Shown: piece after piece, positions 32,333 to 45,900 of the stretch
Layout: the number at the start of each line of letters is the position of its first letter
Position numbering within the stretch: position 1 is the stretch's first letter
From: Phaeosaccion multiseriatum
Lineage: Eukaryota; Ochrophyta, other classes
Assembly: GCA_965112735.1 (NCBI GenBank)
Contig: OZ218951.1
Coordinates: 186,001 to 250,000, forward strand
DNA length: 64,000 bases
Direction: 5' to 3'
The notes under the pieces: generated by a model
Databases searched by the model: none
What the model was told of the DNA's origin: nothing
What the model saw: the letters and a program-made list of their open reading frames with translations, nothing else
Made by a program: the position numbers and the translations under genes

Positions 32333-33837
32333 TGCTGCTACTTCCGTTGGGAGTCAAGATCGGCAACACCCTCTCGATTCTCCTCTTGACTTGAGCTAAA
32401 GGGAAGCCTCTCTTTATAAAGAGAGCCTGTTAATTAACGCCTTGCTGCTGCCGCCGCTGCTGCTGCCGGCTGCTAGAATTTGCGTCATAAAGGGGGGGAG
32501 GAGAAGGGAAAATGAAGGGGTTGAGCACTTACTCACTTACTTCTACTCAACGAGGTTGCAAAGGAAAGGAACAGGAGTTTCAGTTTGTTAGGCCTCCCCA
32601 TTTTGAGCCGAACTTTTCGACAATTAATCACAACACGATGCGCATGTTCAAACTCGCTAAAACAGTAGTTTGGGGTGAAGATGATATCTTTTACCTCAAA
32701 AAACAACAATGACAAGAGGCCCCTTGTGAAGTCAGTCAAGAGGGAGGGAGGCTCAAAACGAGGGTGTAGGTGCGTGAGTGCACGAAGGAACAGCTCCTCG
32801 AAAGGAGCAAGGAGAGCTTGCTGTTGCCCCCCAACCATGGCCGAGGGCCGATCTCAACAGGGCCACTGCGCCCCCAAGGAGGTGCCCAACCGGTGCATTC
32901 CTCCCTCCCTCCCTCCCTCCCTCCCTCCTCTGGCTGACTCTTCACGTGAGTCATTCCTCCCTCCGTTCGCTGCCGCTTCAATGCCCAATCCTCAATGGGG
33001 CGCATCCGAGACGGGACGGACGAACGCGCTCCCTCGACGTCATTACTCTCATTCCCACGGGCGGGGATGCTGACCAACGCCTCATCACCATATCAACAAC
33101 AGCACACAACAACAGCGTAAGCAGCTCAACCACACGGCGGGGGGCGATGTGGTGTGGCGGTGTGGTGTGCCTCCCCCTGTCCGGTGGCTCCCTCCCATAC
33201 AGAGCGTGGGGCGGAGTGTGTCAGGGAGGAAGGTGACTCCATGCTGTCAGGCTCAGGCATATGCCGCCGCTGTCTCTGCCGTCACCTGCCAGGCCACCCC
33301 TAGCAGCCAGGGTCCAGTGCCCGCAAGGGGAGGGAAGGGCCGGGACTCATGTGGGCCAACCCAACCCAACTCCGCTGTGCTGGCCCTTCCCTCCCTCGCT
33401 CGCTCTACTCTGGACGGATGCCCGCACGACCACAGATGCGGCTTCCACTGTCCGTCCAGCTGTTGGGCGTCCCTTCTGCCCTCCTTGCGCCATACGCCTC
33501 CACATGCCTCAAGCTGCTCAAGCTCCTCAAGCTGCTCTTCGCTGCTCCCTTGTGCGCTCTGTCGGGGTGTGTGGAGGAGCAAGCACGTAAGAGTGACAAG
33601 CCCCCCTGGGTCCCCAGAGCGGCTGCAGAGTGGCCGCTCCGGGGAAGAGGGGCGAAGCGAAGCGCAGCGAAGCGCAGCGAACATGCCCGCACATGCCCTT
33701 GGTGGGGGGGGAAGGCCCATGGGATCCCCCCCACCTAGGGCCCTCTTCGCATGTGCCTGCACCGCTAACTGCCATAAACCGCCATGGCCACCCGCCACAA
33801 TAACGACGCTGAATCACCAACTGCTGCACTCAAAAGC
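32333..33837. other. Intergenic region, no gene recognised
   Basis: About 1.5 kb upstream of the Cys-repeat gene and downstream of the glycosidase gene. An AT-rich part (32600-32720) is followed by CCTC microsatellite at 32896-32925. Open frames on both strands have no conserved features. Confidence 0.4.
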
Positions 33838-34026
33838 TCAAACAAGCTCAGCGTACTGCCCCCCCGTGCTTCTCCGCCTCAAGCGGCCCGCAGCCCTCCT
33901 TACCCCCAGCAGCACGAGCATCACTGCACACAGGCTGGCGACGACTAGCACGGGGCCGGACAGCGACTGATGAGAGGACTGTGAGGGTTCCCTCTTGCCT
34001 CTTCCGCGGTCACCAAGCTCTGCCTG

Positions 34027-34063
<37 letters not shown>

Positions 34064-37000
34064 GTCGCCAACTGCAGCTGCTCGTGCTGTGCTCCGCCCA
34101 GAGCGTCGCCTCCCGTTGAGTCGAGCTGACTCAGCCCATGCTTGTGTCCCTGCTCCTCCTCCTGCTCCTGCTCCTGCTCCTCCGTCTCCCCCCTGGGCAT
34201 GGCCTGAATCGAGAGTGAAGGCATCCCCCCTTCCCCTTCCACCGCATTCGGCTGCCCCTCCTCCACGCCCCCCACTTGCCGCACAAAGAAGCTCTCCCGC
34301 CCCTCCGAGTGGAACCTCTCGCTGTTGAGCTCCTCCCTCCACCTCCGAAGCACCTCCTTGTTGGCCTGCACGCGCGTGTCCCCAAAGCCCACCCCCTTCC
34401 ACATGGGGAGCGTGTCCCAGTTGCAGTTGATGTAGCTCAGCAGCCTCACGTCTCGGCGGTACACAAACTCGAACAGCGTCTCGAACCAGGTGTCCCACGT
34501 GTCGTTGCCGCTGCCGCTAAACTCCGAACCATCTGCTCCCCCTGTTGCTGAGGAGATCCCCCCCATTGGCGTAGCCTCAGCGATCATGAGCTTCTTGCCC
34601 CTCTCCTGCGCAAAGTCCGCCACGGCCTCCACGTAGCCCATAGGACTGGACATGGAGTAGCCGAACACGCCTGCCGCAGGGGGGACAGCAACCGTCCCCG
34701 GAGGGCCGCCAGCGAAGGGCCCCGGGGGGGCGACCCCTTCCTTGTCCAGCTGCGGCAAGGCCCCTTCCCCTTCCCCGAGGATTACGTGGGGCATTACGTA
34801 AGGCAGGCCTTCTGCTGCGCCTTGTGGGGCTGTGGGTGCGTGTGCGTGTGTCTGTGTCTGTCCCTCACCCTCCTCTCCCTCCGTGTCATCCCCATTCCCT
34901 GCTAGACTCTGAGGTCGGATCGCCAGCTGCTCACCCCCTTTCTGCTGCGTTTCACCCTTGTTTGGGGCGCATCACGACGAAGAAACAGACACACAAACAG
35001 AGAGAGACACAACCGGGGAAGGGGGGGTGCGAGGGGGGAAGAGAGTGCGCGGAGAGACCAAGTGAGAAAGAGCTCAGCGGCAGCAACCCTAACCCTAGCG
35101 TTACAGAAAGAGCTCAGCGGCAGCAACCCTAACCCTAGCGTTACAGAAAGAGCTCAGCGGCAGCAACCCTAACCCTAGCGTTACAGAAAGAGCTCAGCGG
35201 CAGCAACCCTAACCCTAGCGTGACTCTCCTCGCGTTGCATCCCCTCCCTCTCTCCCTCCCTTCCTCCCTCCCCCCCTCCCTCACTCACTCACTCACTCAC
35301 CTGCTTCTCCCTGAAGGGCTGGTCGAAGAGCGACACCCCAACCCAATCCACGTACTCGTCCCCGGGGTACCACTTCGACAAGGGGTGCTTCAGGTACGTG
35401 TCTTGGCTGACAGGGGGGCAGAGGGGGGGGGGGCAAAGGGGGGTGAGGCAAAGTGTCTTGTCTGAGGCAGAGGCGAACAGGAAAAGGCCGAGGGGGGTGG
35501 GGGTGGGCCAAGCCATGCCCGTGGAGCAACAGACAGGTGATTCAGTGATTCGGCGCTGCCATCGGCTGCCATCGGCTGCCGTCAGCTTGTGCTCGTGGGG
35601 GTGCTGTGTCCCCCCTTCCCTCCTTCTTTCCCTCCCTCCCTCCCTCCCTCCCCCAAGCCCCACCTCCTACTTCATGAAGCAAGCTTCACGCCTCACGCCA
35701 CTCAAGTCACTCACCCCCAGGAGTGCCACACGAATTGCACCTTCCCGTTCCCCTTGCGGCCCCTGCTTCCGCCTTCTGCCCTGAGCTCAGATAGAGAGAG
35801 ATAGGAGGGTGGGTACAGCAGGGGGGGGGTGGAAGGGGTAAGCACTCCGAGGAATTGCAGCGCCGGAGCATAGCGGAATGGGATGGCAGTCGAAGGGAAC
35901 GGCGCTCTCCAGAGGTGCTCTCCAGAGGTGCACACGCTTACGTAAGCCTACTTACCTAAACACGTCAGATGCCGGCGAGGGTCGAGCCCTCATTCTGCAC
36001 GTAAAAAGGACGTGCACAAGAGGGGAGAACAGTCAGATTCTTTGAGATGGAAAGGAGAACTGGGGGCGGGGGGGGGGTTCAGACGCAATGAGAGGGAAGG
36101 AGATCATCCCCACCCAAAGTCTCGGCCCATCCGTGTTCATGGGCTCTCTCGCTGTCCCGCCCCACCCACCCCACCGACCTGTCTACGATGTAGATGAAGG
36201 CCTCTTTGAAGTCGAGGGGCTCCAGCGCGTTGGACGGATTGTCGAACTCTGCAGCAGGGAGAGGGAGAGGGAGAGGGGACACGAGGGATAGAGTCAGTCA
36301 GTCTGTCAGTCACGCAAGTAGGCAGTCATCAACTGTATAGAACAAGAGACAGCAGACTGGGACAGAGCGAGGAGCTTGCTGACGGGTTCAAGGCCGAACA
36401 TCCCTTGCTGACGGGTCAGAGATGGAACATTCCATTGAGGAGGGCGGGAAATGCGCAGCCTCTGCCCAGGCTCTCATTGGTATCGACAGACGTGTGTGTG
36501 TGCGTGTGCGTGTATGTGTGTGTATGTGTGTGTGTGTGTGTGCGCGTGACTCACCATAGCCCAGCCTGAGGTACACGGTGGGGGCTGCGCTGCTCTCCAG
36601 CACTTGAGCCAGAGCGTCGATGTTCTTGTCGAAGGCCCCTCTGCAGGCAGGCAGGGAGGGATGGACAGAGAGTATGGCGGACAAGTAGGGGGTAGAACGG
36701 AGACAGTAGGGGGTATGGCGGAGAGAGAGGAGGGCATAGGGTGAGACACCATGTGCCATGGCCATCCGAGGAATGATCTTGTTGGAGGTTCGAAAGCCTA
36801 CAAGCCTCCTCCGTCGTGGGGAGAGGGCTCACATATGGGGAGGGGGCTCATATTAAGCCTCCGCCCCATGTGGCAACCTCGGTGCCTGTCTGGTAGTCCA
36901 TACAGCTGCAGCTGCCCCAGCACCAACCTCAGTGCCTACCTGATCGTCTCCTCGAGCAGTCCATTCATCCACACTCCGAGCTGAATGCTCTTGCCCGGGA

Positions 37001-38083
37001 AGGCCTTGACAAGCCCCAGGAAGTACTCCTCGCCAGAGCCGTAGTCCACGGGGTGGAGCAGGCCTGCGTATCACAGCCAGAGGGAGGGAGAGAGAGAGAG
37101 CCCAGGCAAAAGCGTGCAAAGGAGGGAGGCGAGGCGGGAGGAAGCGAGGGAGGCGAGCGAGAACAGAGGTCGATGGTGTAGACAGACGCAAGAGTGAGGC
37201 AGACGGAAGGGTGGATACTACAGATATGGATAGAGGGTTGGGCGCGCAGGGGGGGGGTAACCGCCACAGACCCGCCTACTCAGCCGTAGCTACACGGCCG
37301 GCGTTAAGCGTTAAGTTTGTGTCCAGGTGCCTCACCTTGCAAGTTGTGCAGCGCAGTGTAGCACATGACCCCGTCCAGAGGAGAGGAGCTGAGTGGGAGG
37401 GGGGGAGGGGGAGACTCGATTCGATTAGGCGGGGCCATTGAGCCAATCAATGGTGATCTTTGGCCGCGTGTAGCAGCACGAAGGGAAGTTGTTGGGCAGC
37501 TGGGTGGGACAAATTGGCCGCTGGGGACAGGGTTAGGGGGATGGAGGCGGTGGGAAGCAAGATGCTCGGACATGGAGGTTGTTTCCCTCCGAAACGACTT
37601 GCACCGGAGAGTGTGGGGTGCAGGGGAGAAAGAGTGGCTTTTAGGTGACAGAGGAGAACAAAAGGGTAGGGGGAGGGGGGGGGAGTGGGAAAGGAAGACC
37701 CAGGACGCGAGCGTGTAGACAAAACAGGAGATGGTGGCCAGAGAGGAGGCGAGAAGAAGGGCTGGGGGAAGAGAGGATACGGGAGAGGTGCCTTGCGACA
37801 TGTTTGAAGGGAAGAGGAGAGGAGCGCGGAGGAAGGGAGGTAGTGATAGGGAGGGGAGGAGGGAGAGAGAGCCCACTGATGCGAGAGGAAGCGGGGGAAA
37901 GCAAACAGAGAGACACACAGAGAGAGAGGAAGGGGAAGGTGTGGAGTACAAAACAAGATGACAGCATGGATGCAAATTTGCTCACCTCTCTCCCTCCCCC
38001 GAGACATCCGCGGAGTAGTTCTTGATGGACGCTGTGTCTTGGCCCACCACCAGCAGAGTCATTATCCCTACTGTCCTGGGTTG
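33838..38083 (-). CDS. GH26-like glycoside hydrolase with C-terminal membrane anchor
   Basis: Nine exons in phase: 38083-37986, 37388-37336, 37063-36940, 36640-36555, 36248-36179, 35994-35956, 35762-35715, 35406-35301, 34956-33838; 573 aa from the Met at 38062. TIM-barrel signatures in order: LLVVGQDTASIKNY, GVMCYTAL, GKSIQLGVWMNGLLEE, TVYLRLGYEFDNPSN (Glu as likely acid/base), VQFVWHSWG, WYPGDEYVDWVGVSLFDQP and KKLMIAEATPMGG (Glu as likely nucleophile). This layout is that of GH26 and close relatives acting on mannan or mixed beta-glucans. The last exon adds a polyQ run and a transmembrane helix (GPVLVVASLCAVMLVLLGV) with a basic tail. A signal-peptide exon must lie upstream of 38083; a poly-Ser frame ending at a donor near 38244 is a poor candidate. 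The start of exon 9 is approximate. Confidence 0.83.
34024..34065 (-). repeat. CAG repeat coding polyglutamine in the glycosidase
   Basis: About 13 consecutive Gln codons between the catalytic barrel and the transmembrane helix, within the last exon. Confidence 0.92.
35067..35221. repeat. 40-bp tandem repeat with telomere-like CCCTAA hexamers
   Basis: Four copies of a 40-bp unit; each holds AACCCTAACCCTAGCG and AGCTCAGCGGCAGC. It lies in intron 8 of the glycosidase gene. The last copy ends in CGTGACTC instead of CGTTACAG. Confidence 0.95.
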
Positions 38084-38392
38084 CTGAAGGTAGGAGAGGG
38101 AAAGAGAGAGAAGAGGGGCTGAAGAGATCCGAAGAGGGTTTCCGCCGCATATCCAATAATTTATAATTTCATTTCTTCTTCCCTCCCGACCCCGCCAACC
38201 CGCCAACCCCCCCCCGATATCCCCCCCCAACACTCACAACACAGACGCAAGATATCGAAATAAGAGCTTTTTTTCTTCTTGGTACAACACTTATAAGCAG
38301 GATAAAATCATTCTGCCCTCCTGGGCACTGGCGGAGGGAGGCCGCTCGAGGCCGCAAGAAGGCAACGACGCCCTGACTGACGGAAGACGAAA

Positions 38393-38453
<61 letters not shown>

Positions 38454-38730
38454 AGTGCTACTACTCATGCACTTCTCCATCCCCTCTGCACTACCTCTTC
38501 CATGAAAGCTATTCGACAACTCCCGCCAGCTTGACTCCCTCTATCAAATGCACACCCTCCTCCCCATTCGCACAAACACAAACATACAAAACACATACCG
38601 CACCCCCCGGTGCACTATACCATCACTGGACCACTGGCCATGCGGCAAGGTGCACTATACCATGCCCTTCCGCTTTGTCGGGCACGCAGCGCCACAGCAT
38701 CGCATCGTCATCCTGGCTGCCGTATCACCA

Positions 38731-38763
<33 letters not shown>

Positions 38764-39019
38764 CGCCTCTTCTCTCTGTCGCTCACCCCCTGCGCCTCTC
38801 GACCTGTTTGGGTCACCCCCCTCCCAACCGCAGCATGATGGAGCGTCTCCGCCCCGCCTTTCCCTGATGCCCTCCTTGAAGCCCTCCTCCCCAGCTGGAC
38901 CCAGGCCGGAACACCCACTGCCATCCCCTGCCTTCACTGCCATCCCCTCCCTGACCTGGAGCCCGACTCACTCATTGACTTACAGCCTCTCTCACTGACA
39001 TAGGCTAGTAGCTAATGCC
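38084..39019. other. Region between glycosidase and EFHC gene; likely holds a missing first exon
   Basis: Upstream of the first recognised glycosidase exon and downstream of the EFHC stop. Contains a CTG run (38397-38453), a second CTG run (38732-38763) and AT-rich sequence at 38150-38310. No convincing signal-peptide exon was found. Confidence 0.4.
38395..38453. repeat. (CTG)n repeat, about 19 copies
   Basis: Uninterrupted CTG triplets, read as poly-Ser on the minus strand in one frame. Confidence 0.95.
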
Positions 39020-42000
39020 TCACCGCACCTCAAACAAGTTGAGGGTTCCCCCAAAGTCCCTCCTGCGTGCCGCGTCGTCAGCGCCTGTGAACAGCTCTCC
39101 GTAGTCAGAGCCCTCCGCCAACAGGGCCTGTAGATGGATGGATGGATGGATGGATGGATGGATGGATGGGCGGATGGATGGATGGATGGATGGATGGATG
39201 GATGGATGGATGGATGGATGGATGGATGGATGGATGGATGGATGGATGGATGGATGGATGGATGGATGGATGGATGGATGGATGGATGGATGGATGGATG
39301 GATGGATGGATGGATAGATAGATGGATGGATGGGTGGCAGCAGATGGCAGCAGATGGAGGGAAGCGGAGGTCAGCAGAGAGCGTAGTAGCAAGGTTCGTG
39401 GGGAGGTGAGGAGCGATGGAGCGGAAGGGGAAGGGCGCCTGAGTTATGGGCCGTAAGTCAACGATCAGGGAGCCTAAGGTATGTAAGTCAACGGTTGCAA
39501 GTGAGTACCCTCCTATGCCTCACGCACGCACGCTCGCACGCACTTACCCTGTGGAAAGCGTTGGCCCTTCGAATGTCGCGCACCGTGATGATCTCGAGCA
39601 AGGACTCGTAGTCAGTGCGGCAATGCCTCTGTGGAGGGGTGGGGGGGCGGGGAGGAGGAGGTGAGGGCACTGCACTTGACGGGGGACTGTTGTCTGACTG
39701 CTGTATGCATGTGTCTAGATAGCAACCTACTCGTCCACCAGGCAGACAGACCGAGAGACCGAGAGATCGAGAGACAGACACATGGGCAGGACGGCATATG
39801 CATACAGCCATGGGCAGACAGACAGGCAGGGAGATAGATTCGCAGGCCGGCCGGGAGGCAGACATTTGGGCAGGCTGAGAGGAGAGGCATATGGGAGAGG
39901 CGTATGGCAGAGGCTTGCTGACCTTGGGGAAGAAGAAGGCCGCGAGCATGTCCTTGTGTCGGCTGTCGAAGTCCACGAAGAACTGAGGAGGGAGGAGAAG
40001 AAGAGAGAGAAGGGGAGGGGGGGGGTCAGTGACGCGAGATGGGGAGACGCACACCCTCGCAGGCGACCAGGTGGGGCAAGGCGGAGAGGGCCGCAGGACG
40101 GGGGCGAGGGGGAGGGAGACAATCCCACCCACCACCCTCCTTACCTCAGCGGTGACGTCGTTGACAGTTTCGATGAACTGCTCCTGGCTGATCTTGCCGG
40201 TGTTGTTGACATCGAAGGCTAGGAAGTGCTTGCGCAGCATCTTCTTCCTGTTGGCCCTGGCGAAGCAGGAGCTGAAGGAGCGCATTGCCCCCGCCAGCTG
40301 CTTAGAGATGTCCCCGTTGTGCGAGAACAGGTTCTGGTTGACCTGTTGGTGGTTCGGCGGTTGGGGTGGGGGGATATGAGAATCAATGTACGCTTCCCTC
40401 CCTCTTGTCTCGAGCTTTCCTGCGTCCCTCCCTGCCTGTCTGCCTGCCTGCCTGCCTGCCTTCTCTCCTCGTCCTCCTTGCCATGTCCTATCCTACCCGT
40501 AACAACTTCCCTACATCATCGACGTATCTCTACACCCCAGCTCGACCTCTATATCGACCTCTACTCTATATAGACCTCTATGTCGAGGTCTTCATGCCAG
40601 GTCGAGCAGCTCTACATCCGATGACGACACGCACGCACTCACACTCTCACCTTGTTGAGGTAGCTGCCCACCGTGGGGGGCTTTTCGTAGCGCTTCTGCT
40701 TGGCGGGGCGGGAGGGCATGTTGAGGCATATGGGCACGGACATGTTGTTCTGTAACGGTATGTTGGACAGCCGCCTCTCCACCTCCTTCAGGTCAGCAGA
40801 GTTGCGCCGCCGCAGCTGGAGCCTGGGGATGGATGGATGGATGGATGGATGGCAGTGGATGGGGTGGGGGGTGGGCGTTTTGTGAGCAGGCGGCGGGAGG
40901 AAAGAGGGGAGGAAGAAGGACAAGAAGGGGAGGAAATCCATCCCATCCGCTGCCATCATCGGTCGAACAAAGGACGTACCCGGATCCGGATCCAGATTGT
41001 CGCAGGCTGCCCAGGGGGGGCACTCCGGAGGCGGCCATGGCCATAGCACTGGCACTGCCCTTGTCGCTGCCGCTGCCGCTGGCCTGACTGGCTGTCTCTG
41101 GGCAGTCCTCACCACCCTCTCCCTCCTCATCCCCGAGGTCGAACTCCTCTTGGCCAGCCTCGGAGCCCCCCTCGGAGGAGAAGGTGTCTGCGTACTTGAA
41201 GTGATCGAAGTCGCCTGCGAAGACCTGTTGGTTTGCAAGGAGTAAGTCAGTAAGGCGTAGTAAGTCAGTAAGGGCGCAGTAGGTCAGTTGGACGAGACTT
41301 GGAAGGAAGCAAGATGGAAGTAAGTCGTAGGGTAATAGAGTACGACACCGACACAGAAACTCGTACTGATGGAACTAAGTCATAAGGCAGAGTAAGACAC
41401 TGAAACTGAAACCAATACTGATACAAGTCAAGGATGAACGCACCTCATCGCAGAGGGAGGAGTAGTTGAGCTGTCCACATCCGTGAGTGTCGTGCTCCAG
41501 GAACAGAGCCTCCGCCACCTGTGAGTGAATCACCAATCAGTGAGTGAGTGAGTGAGTGAGTGGGTGAGTGAGTGAGTGAGGGGAGGGGAGGGAAGGAGGG
41601 AGAGACGCAGACGCGCATCAGAGGAGAATCCCCCCCCCCCCTTCCGGTACCATCTACATCCCCACCCCTCTACTGCCATCTTATCCCCTCCACCCACCTG
41701 CTTGGTCATGATGGCGTTGAGGTTGGTCTGCCTCAGGACGTTGATCCAATCGCTCTTCTGCACGTGGGCCTCCACGTAGGCAGAGCGCAAGCCCTTGCCG
41801 CCCGAGCTCGACGACTCGCCGAACGCGCCTGATTCGTTGATTCAGTGGGAGGGTGAGTGGTTGGTTAGTTGGTTGGTTGGTTGGTTGGTTGGTTGGTTGG
41901 TTGGTTGGTTGGTTGGTTGGTTGGTTGGTTGGTTGGTTGGTTGGTTGGTTGGTTGGTTGGTTGGTTGGTTGGTTGGTTGGTTGGTTGGTTGGTTGGTTGG

Positions 42001-42871
42001 TTGGTTGGTTGGTTGGTTGGTCGGTTGGTTGGTTGGTTGGTTGGTTGGCTGGGTTGGTTGGGTTGGTTGGGTGGTTGGGTTGGTCGGATGGTTCACATAC
42101 ACAACCACTCACTCACTCACCCTCGAGTGCGGTGTCATTGGCGCCACTGCCCCCGTCCCTGCGCAGCCTCTCCCTGGCACGGAACAGCTGTCGGAGCCGC
42201 CCACCTGCCGCCTCCTTCTCGAAGGCCAGAGTCATCACCTGGGGGAGGGGAGGACAGAGGGAAGGAGGCCGGCAGGGGGGGTGAGGTGAGTTTATTTAGT
42301 CAGTGGTTATTTTCAGCCAGCCTAAGTGTCAGCCAACACTTGGTGTCAGTAAGCCAGTGAGCTAGTAAGTCAGTGAGTGACTAGGCCTGACCTTGAGAAT
42401 ACGGTCGGTGACCTTGAGGGAGCGGTTGCGGTCCTTAAGCTTGAGGGCGGCGGGGGAGGCAACCACCAGAGCGTCAACGAAGTCGTCGTACTGGATCATC
42501 GTGCTGATAAGTTCCAGGCGTTACAGAAGGGGAGGGTTATTCGTTGCTGTTCATTAGGGGGGAAGGTCCATAGAGGGGGGGGCATGGCGCTTCGTTGCCA
42601 TGTGCTAGGGCGGCTTACGCATGCGATGCGAAACTGCCGTAACTGTCGTACCTGGTGTCATCGCTCTTCTCGTAATCGGTGAAGTCCGTGATGATGAGGG
42701 CCATATCTCTGTCCGACAGGCGGCAGATGGGCCCTCTCTTCTGCTTAGAGGGCACGCGCTCGGACATGTCTTCCAGCTCACGCAGCAGGTCTGAGGATGG
42801 CAGTGGATGGCAGGGGTGGCAGTTTGTATGGGGGCGGGGGGATTTGCTTAATGGCAGTGACTCTCTCATCT

Positions 42872-42910
<39 letters not shown>

Positions 42911-45900
42911 GCAGCTCCAGTCCACCCCTCCCTTTATCCTACAGGCCCAAGTACAAGCCCTAGCCGTTGGTGGCACAGCTGCAGGAGCAATTGGTGGTAC
43001 AGCTACAGAAAACAAATACAGCTCCAGCGGCGACACTACACCCGAAACGAGCGATAAGCGACTCACTCTTGAAGTGCTCTGCGCTGAGCACGCCCCTCCC
43101 CTTCTTGTCTTGCTCGCGCATCACGCTCCTGACGGGCAGGCGGGAGGAGGAGAAGACTTCTGCCAGGCGGGTCATGCACAGCGAGGACGCCCCCTGTGGG
43201 AAGATCTCCTTCTGTAACAGCAGCTTGCCTGGGGGGGTAGGGGGACGGCAGGGGGGGGAGGAGAGAGAGCAAGGGGCGTCGATTCATGATTGGTGGCGTG
43301 CAGTGCTTGGCACGGGGGGGGTGACAGGATGGATGGCAGTGGATGGTGTCGTGGGGCGTGGGATTTTTGCGGAGTGTCAGGACTGACGAGAATGATGGTC
43401 TTCCTCAGCCTTCCTTACAAGGCCTTACGTGTGTACTTACGTGTGTACTCGTCGTAGCCCGTGATACGCAGCGTGAAGAGCTTGGAGCCGCTGCGGGGCA
43501 TCTCGAACGTGACGATAGAGCCGGGGATGAAGTCCGTCGCCTGGGAACGGCAAAGGCAGTGGATAGGGGAGGAGGAGGGAGAGAGACAAGTGCGTCAAGC
43601 CCAGCCTCATCACCGACCCATCCACTGCCTTCCACTGCCCCCCCCTGCCTTCCACTGCCTTCCACTGCCTTTCACTGCCCTTCCACCGCCTTCCACTGCC
43701 TTCCATCGCCTTCCGCTGCCGGCCCCGCGCCAAGTGCAAGCAAATCCGGCCCACGCACAAGCAAGCAACAAGCAAGCAAGCATGCACGCATCCCCGCCAC
43801 CCGCACCATCCATCCACCATCCACTGCCTTCCCTCACCTTGACCCATCGGCTGAGCTCCCCTCCCAGGCCCACCATTGCTTCAGCGAGTCCTCCGTCGCA
43901 GTGCTCCATGACGTCAGAGGCCCTCGTGCCTTCCTTGGCCTGTCCCAGGGCGGGAATGTACTTCTTGTAACGGCCACGGGCAAGAAACAGTCTGGAGGGG
44001 GGGGGCATTGCGTAGGGCAGGGGCAGTCATATGGGCAGGGTGAGTACTGTATGGGGCAGGGGTGAGGTCAGGTGGGGTGGACATGAAGGAAGGGCGTGGT
44101 AGGGATTCGGTAAGGAGCTCTCTACCTCTCTCCCTGGCGCCCCCCCTCCCTCCCGTTCTGTCTCACGGTCTCACTATATCACGGCCTCACTGCCTCACTG
44201 CCTCACTGCCTCACTGCCTCACTGCCTTACTCTCTCACTGCCTCACTGCCTCACTCCCTCACTGCCTCACTGCCTCACTGCCTCACTGCCTCACTCTCTC
44301 ACTGCCTCACTGCCTCACAGCCTCCCTCCCTCCCTCCCTCCCTCCCTCCCTCCCACCGTATCACCAGCCCACTCACCCTCCGATCACTCCGCTGTTCCTA
44401 ACGGGAGGCTCGAACACGCTGAGGGAATCGTCCGCAAGGAAGTAGTTCACCACGAACTCACGGTTTTGCTAACATTGCATGGGGCAGGGGAGAGGGAGGA
44501 GGGGGGGGGGGTGAGGAGGGGGGATAGCGATACTCTATCCCGTGTATCCTGTGTGCCCACCGTCCCTTCGCACCTCTACACTCCCTGCAACACACACGCA
44601 CGCGCACACGCACACACGTACGCACACACGCACACACGCACACGCACACACGCACACGCACACACGCACACGCACACACGCGCACACACACACTTACACC
44701 CACACACCCACACACCCACACACCCACACACCACCCCCACGACTTACTTTGACGGAGTCGGGTCCCTCCGGCAGCTCAAGCTTGGCGAGGAAGCGCAGCA
44801 CCTTCTTGTCGCCCTTGAGGAAGCGCTCGTACTCCTCCTGATTCACCTCGCGGCTCATGGGCTCCAGAGACAGGCCCATAGCGAAGAGGTCGTCCTCGTT
44901 TCCGTAACCGTTGTAAGGGGCGATCTTCTCCATGTGCAGGGCCTCTACCTCCTCGTGGCCAACTGTGAGTGTCTTCTGGTGCACCCCTCGGGCGGCGTAC
45001 CAGGCGGCGGTGGCGCTGTCGCAGCTCATCAGCAGGAGGTGTCTATGGGTGTCCGCGGGATTGATTGATAGAGGCGTATGGGTGAGGGGAATACATTAGA
45101 GGCATATGGGGATTGTTGAAGGGAAAGCTTGAGCCCCTGTCAAGGACCGAATGCGGTGTGACTTACATCCCACTTATGCCACTCACTCACTCACCTGCCG
45201 TACACGTTGATGGCCTCTCCGCAGCGAAGATCCTCCCACGTCACCACCTATGGAGGGAGGTGTACAGACCACGCGATGGTAAGTAAGGAATGGCGTAGGA
45301 CGTATTGTGACTTAATGTTACTTAACGTGAGCTAATATCACTTGATGTGGTGCAGCGTGAGTTAATGCGAGTAAGTAGGCTAAGTTAACGTTGCTCAACG
45401 TGACAACTTGTCTTACCTGCACGTGCTCCTTCTGGGGGTCGCGGGGAGACACAACTCCGCCGTAGCCCGTGGGGACGTGCAGGCTGTGGGGATGGCAGGG
45501 AAGGGCAGGGGGTGTGGTGGGGGGGGGTGGGCATGTTAGAGGCATATGGGAAGGAGGCACATTTCGGACACACATACACACGCCCGCTACCGCCTGACAC
45601 CAAGTATTAGTAAGTAGTATTAAGCATTGACACCCAAGTGGTGACACCAGGTATTGACTGACACCAGGTACTGACTGACACCAGGCTCTGACTGACACCA
45701 GGCTATGACTGACACCAGGCTCTGACTGACACCAGGCACTGACTGACACCAGGCACCGACTGACCTGTTCTTGGGCAGCTTCTGCCTCCTGAGCAGGTTG
45801 GGGAAGTTGTGCCTGCCCTCAGCGGCCACCTCCTTGATCTCCACCGTGTCGTTGAGCAGGTAGTAGTACAGCACGTAGTCGCGCTTGTCGCCCTGTGAGT

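Noticed and set aside
33149-33970. 273-codon plus frame
   Set aside because: Opposes the last glycosidase exon and has no domain, biased only by GC content.
39134-42110. CRISPR-like regular arrays
   Set aside because: Units are 4 bp with no spacers, and the DNA is eukaryotic.
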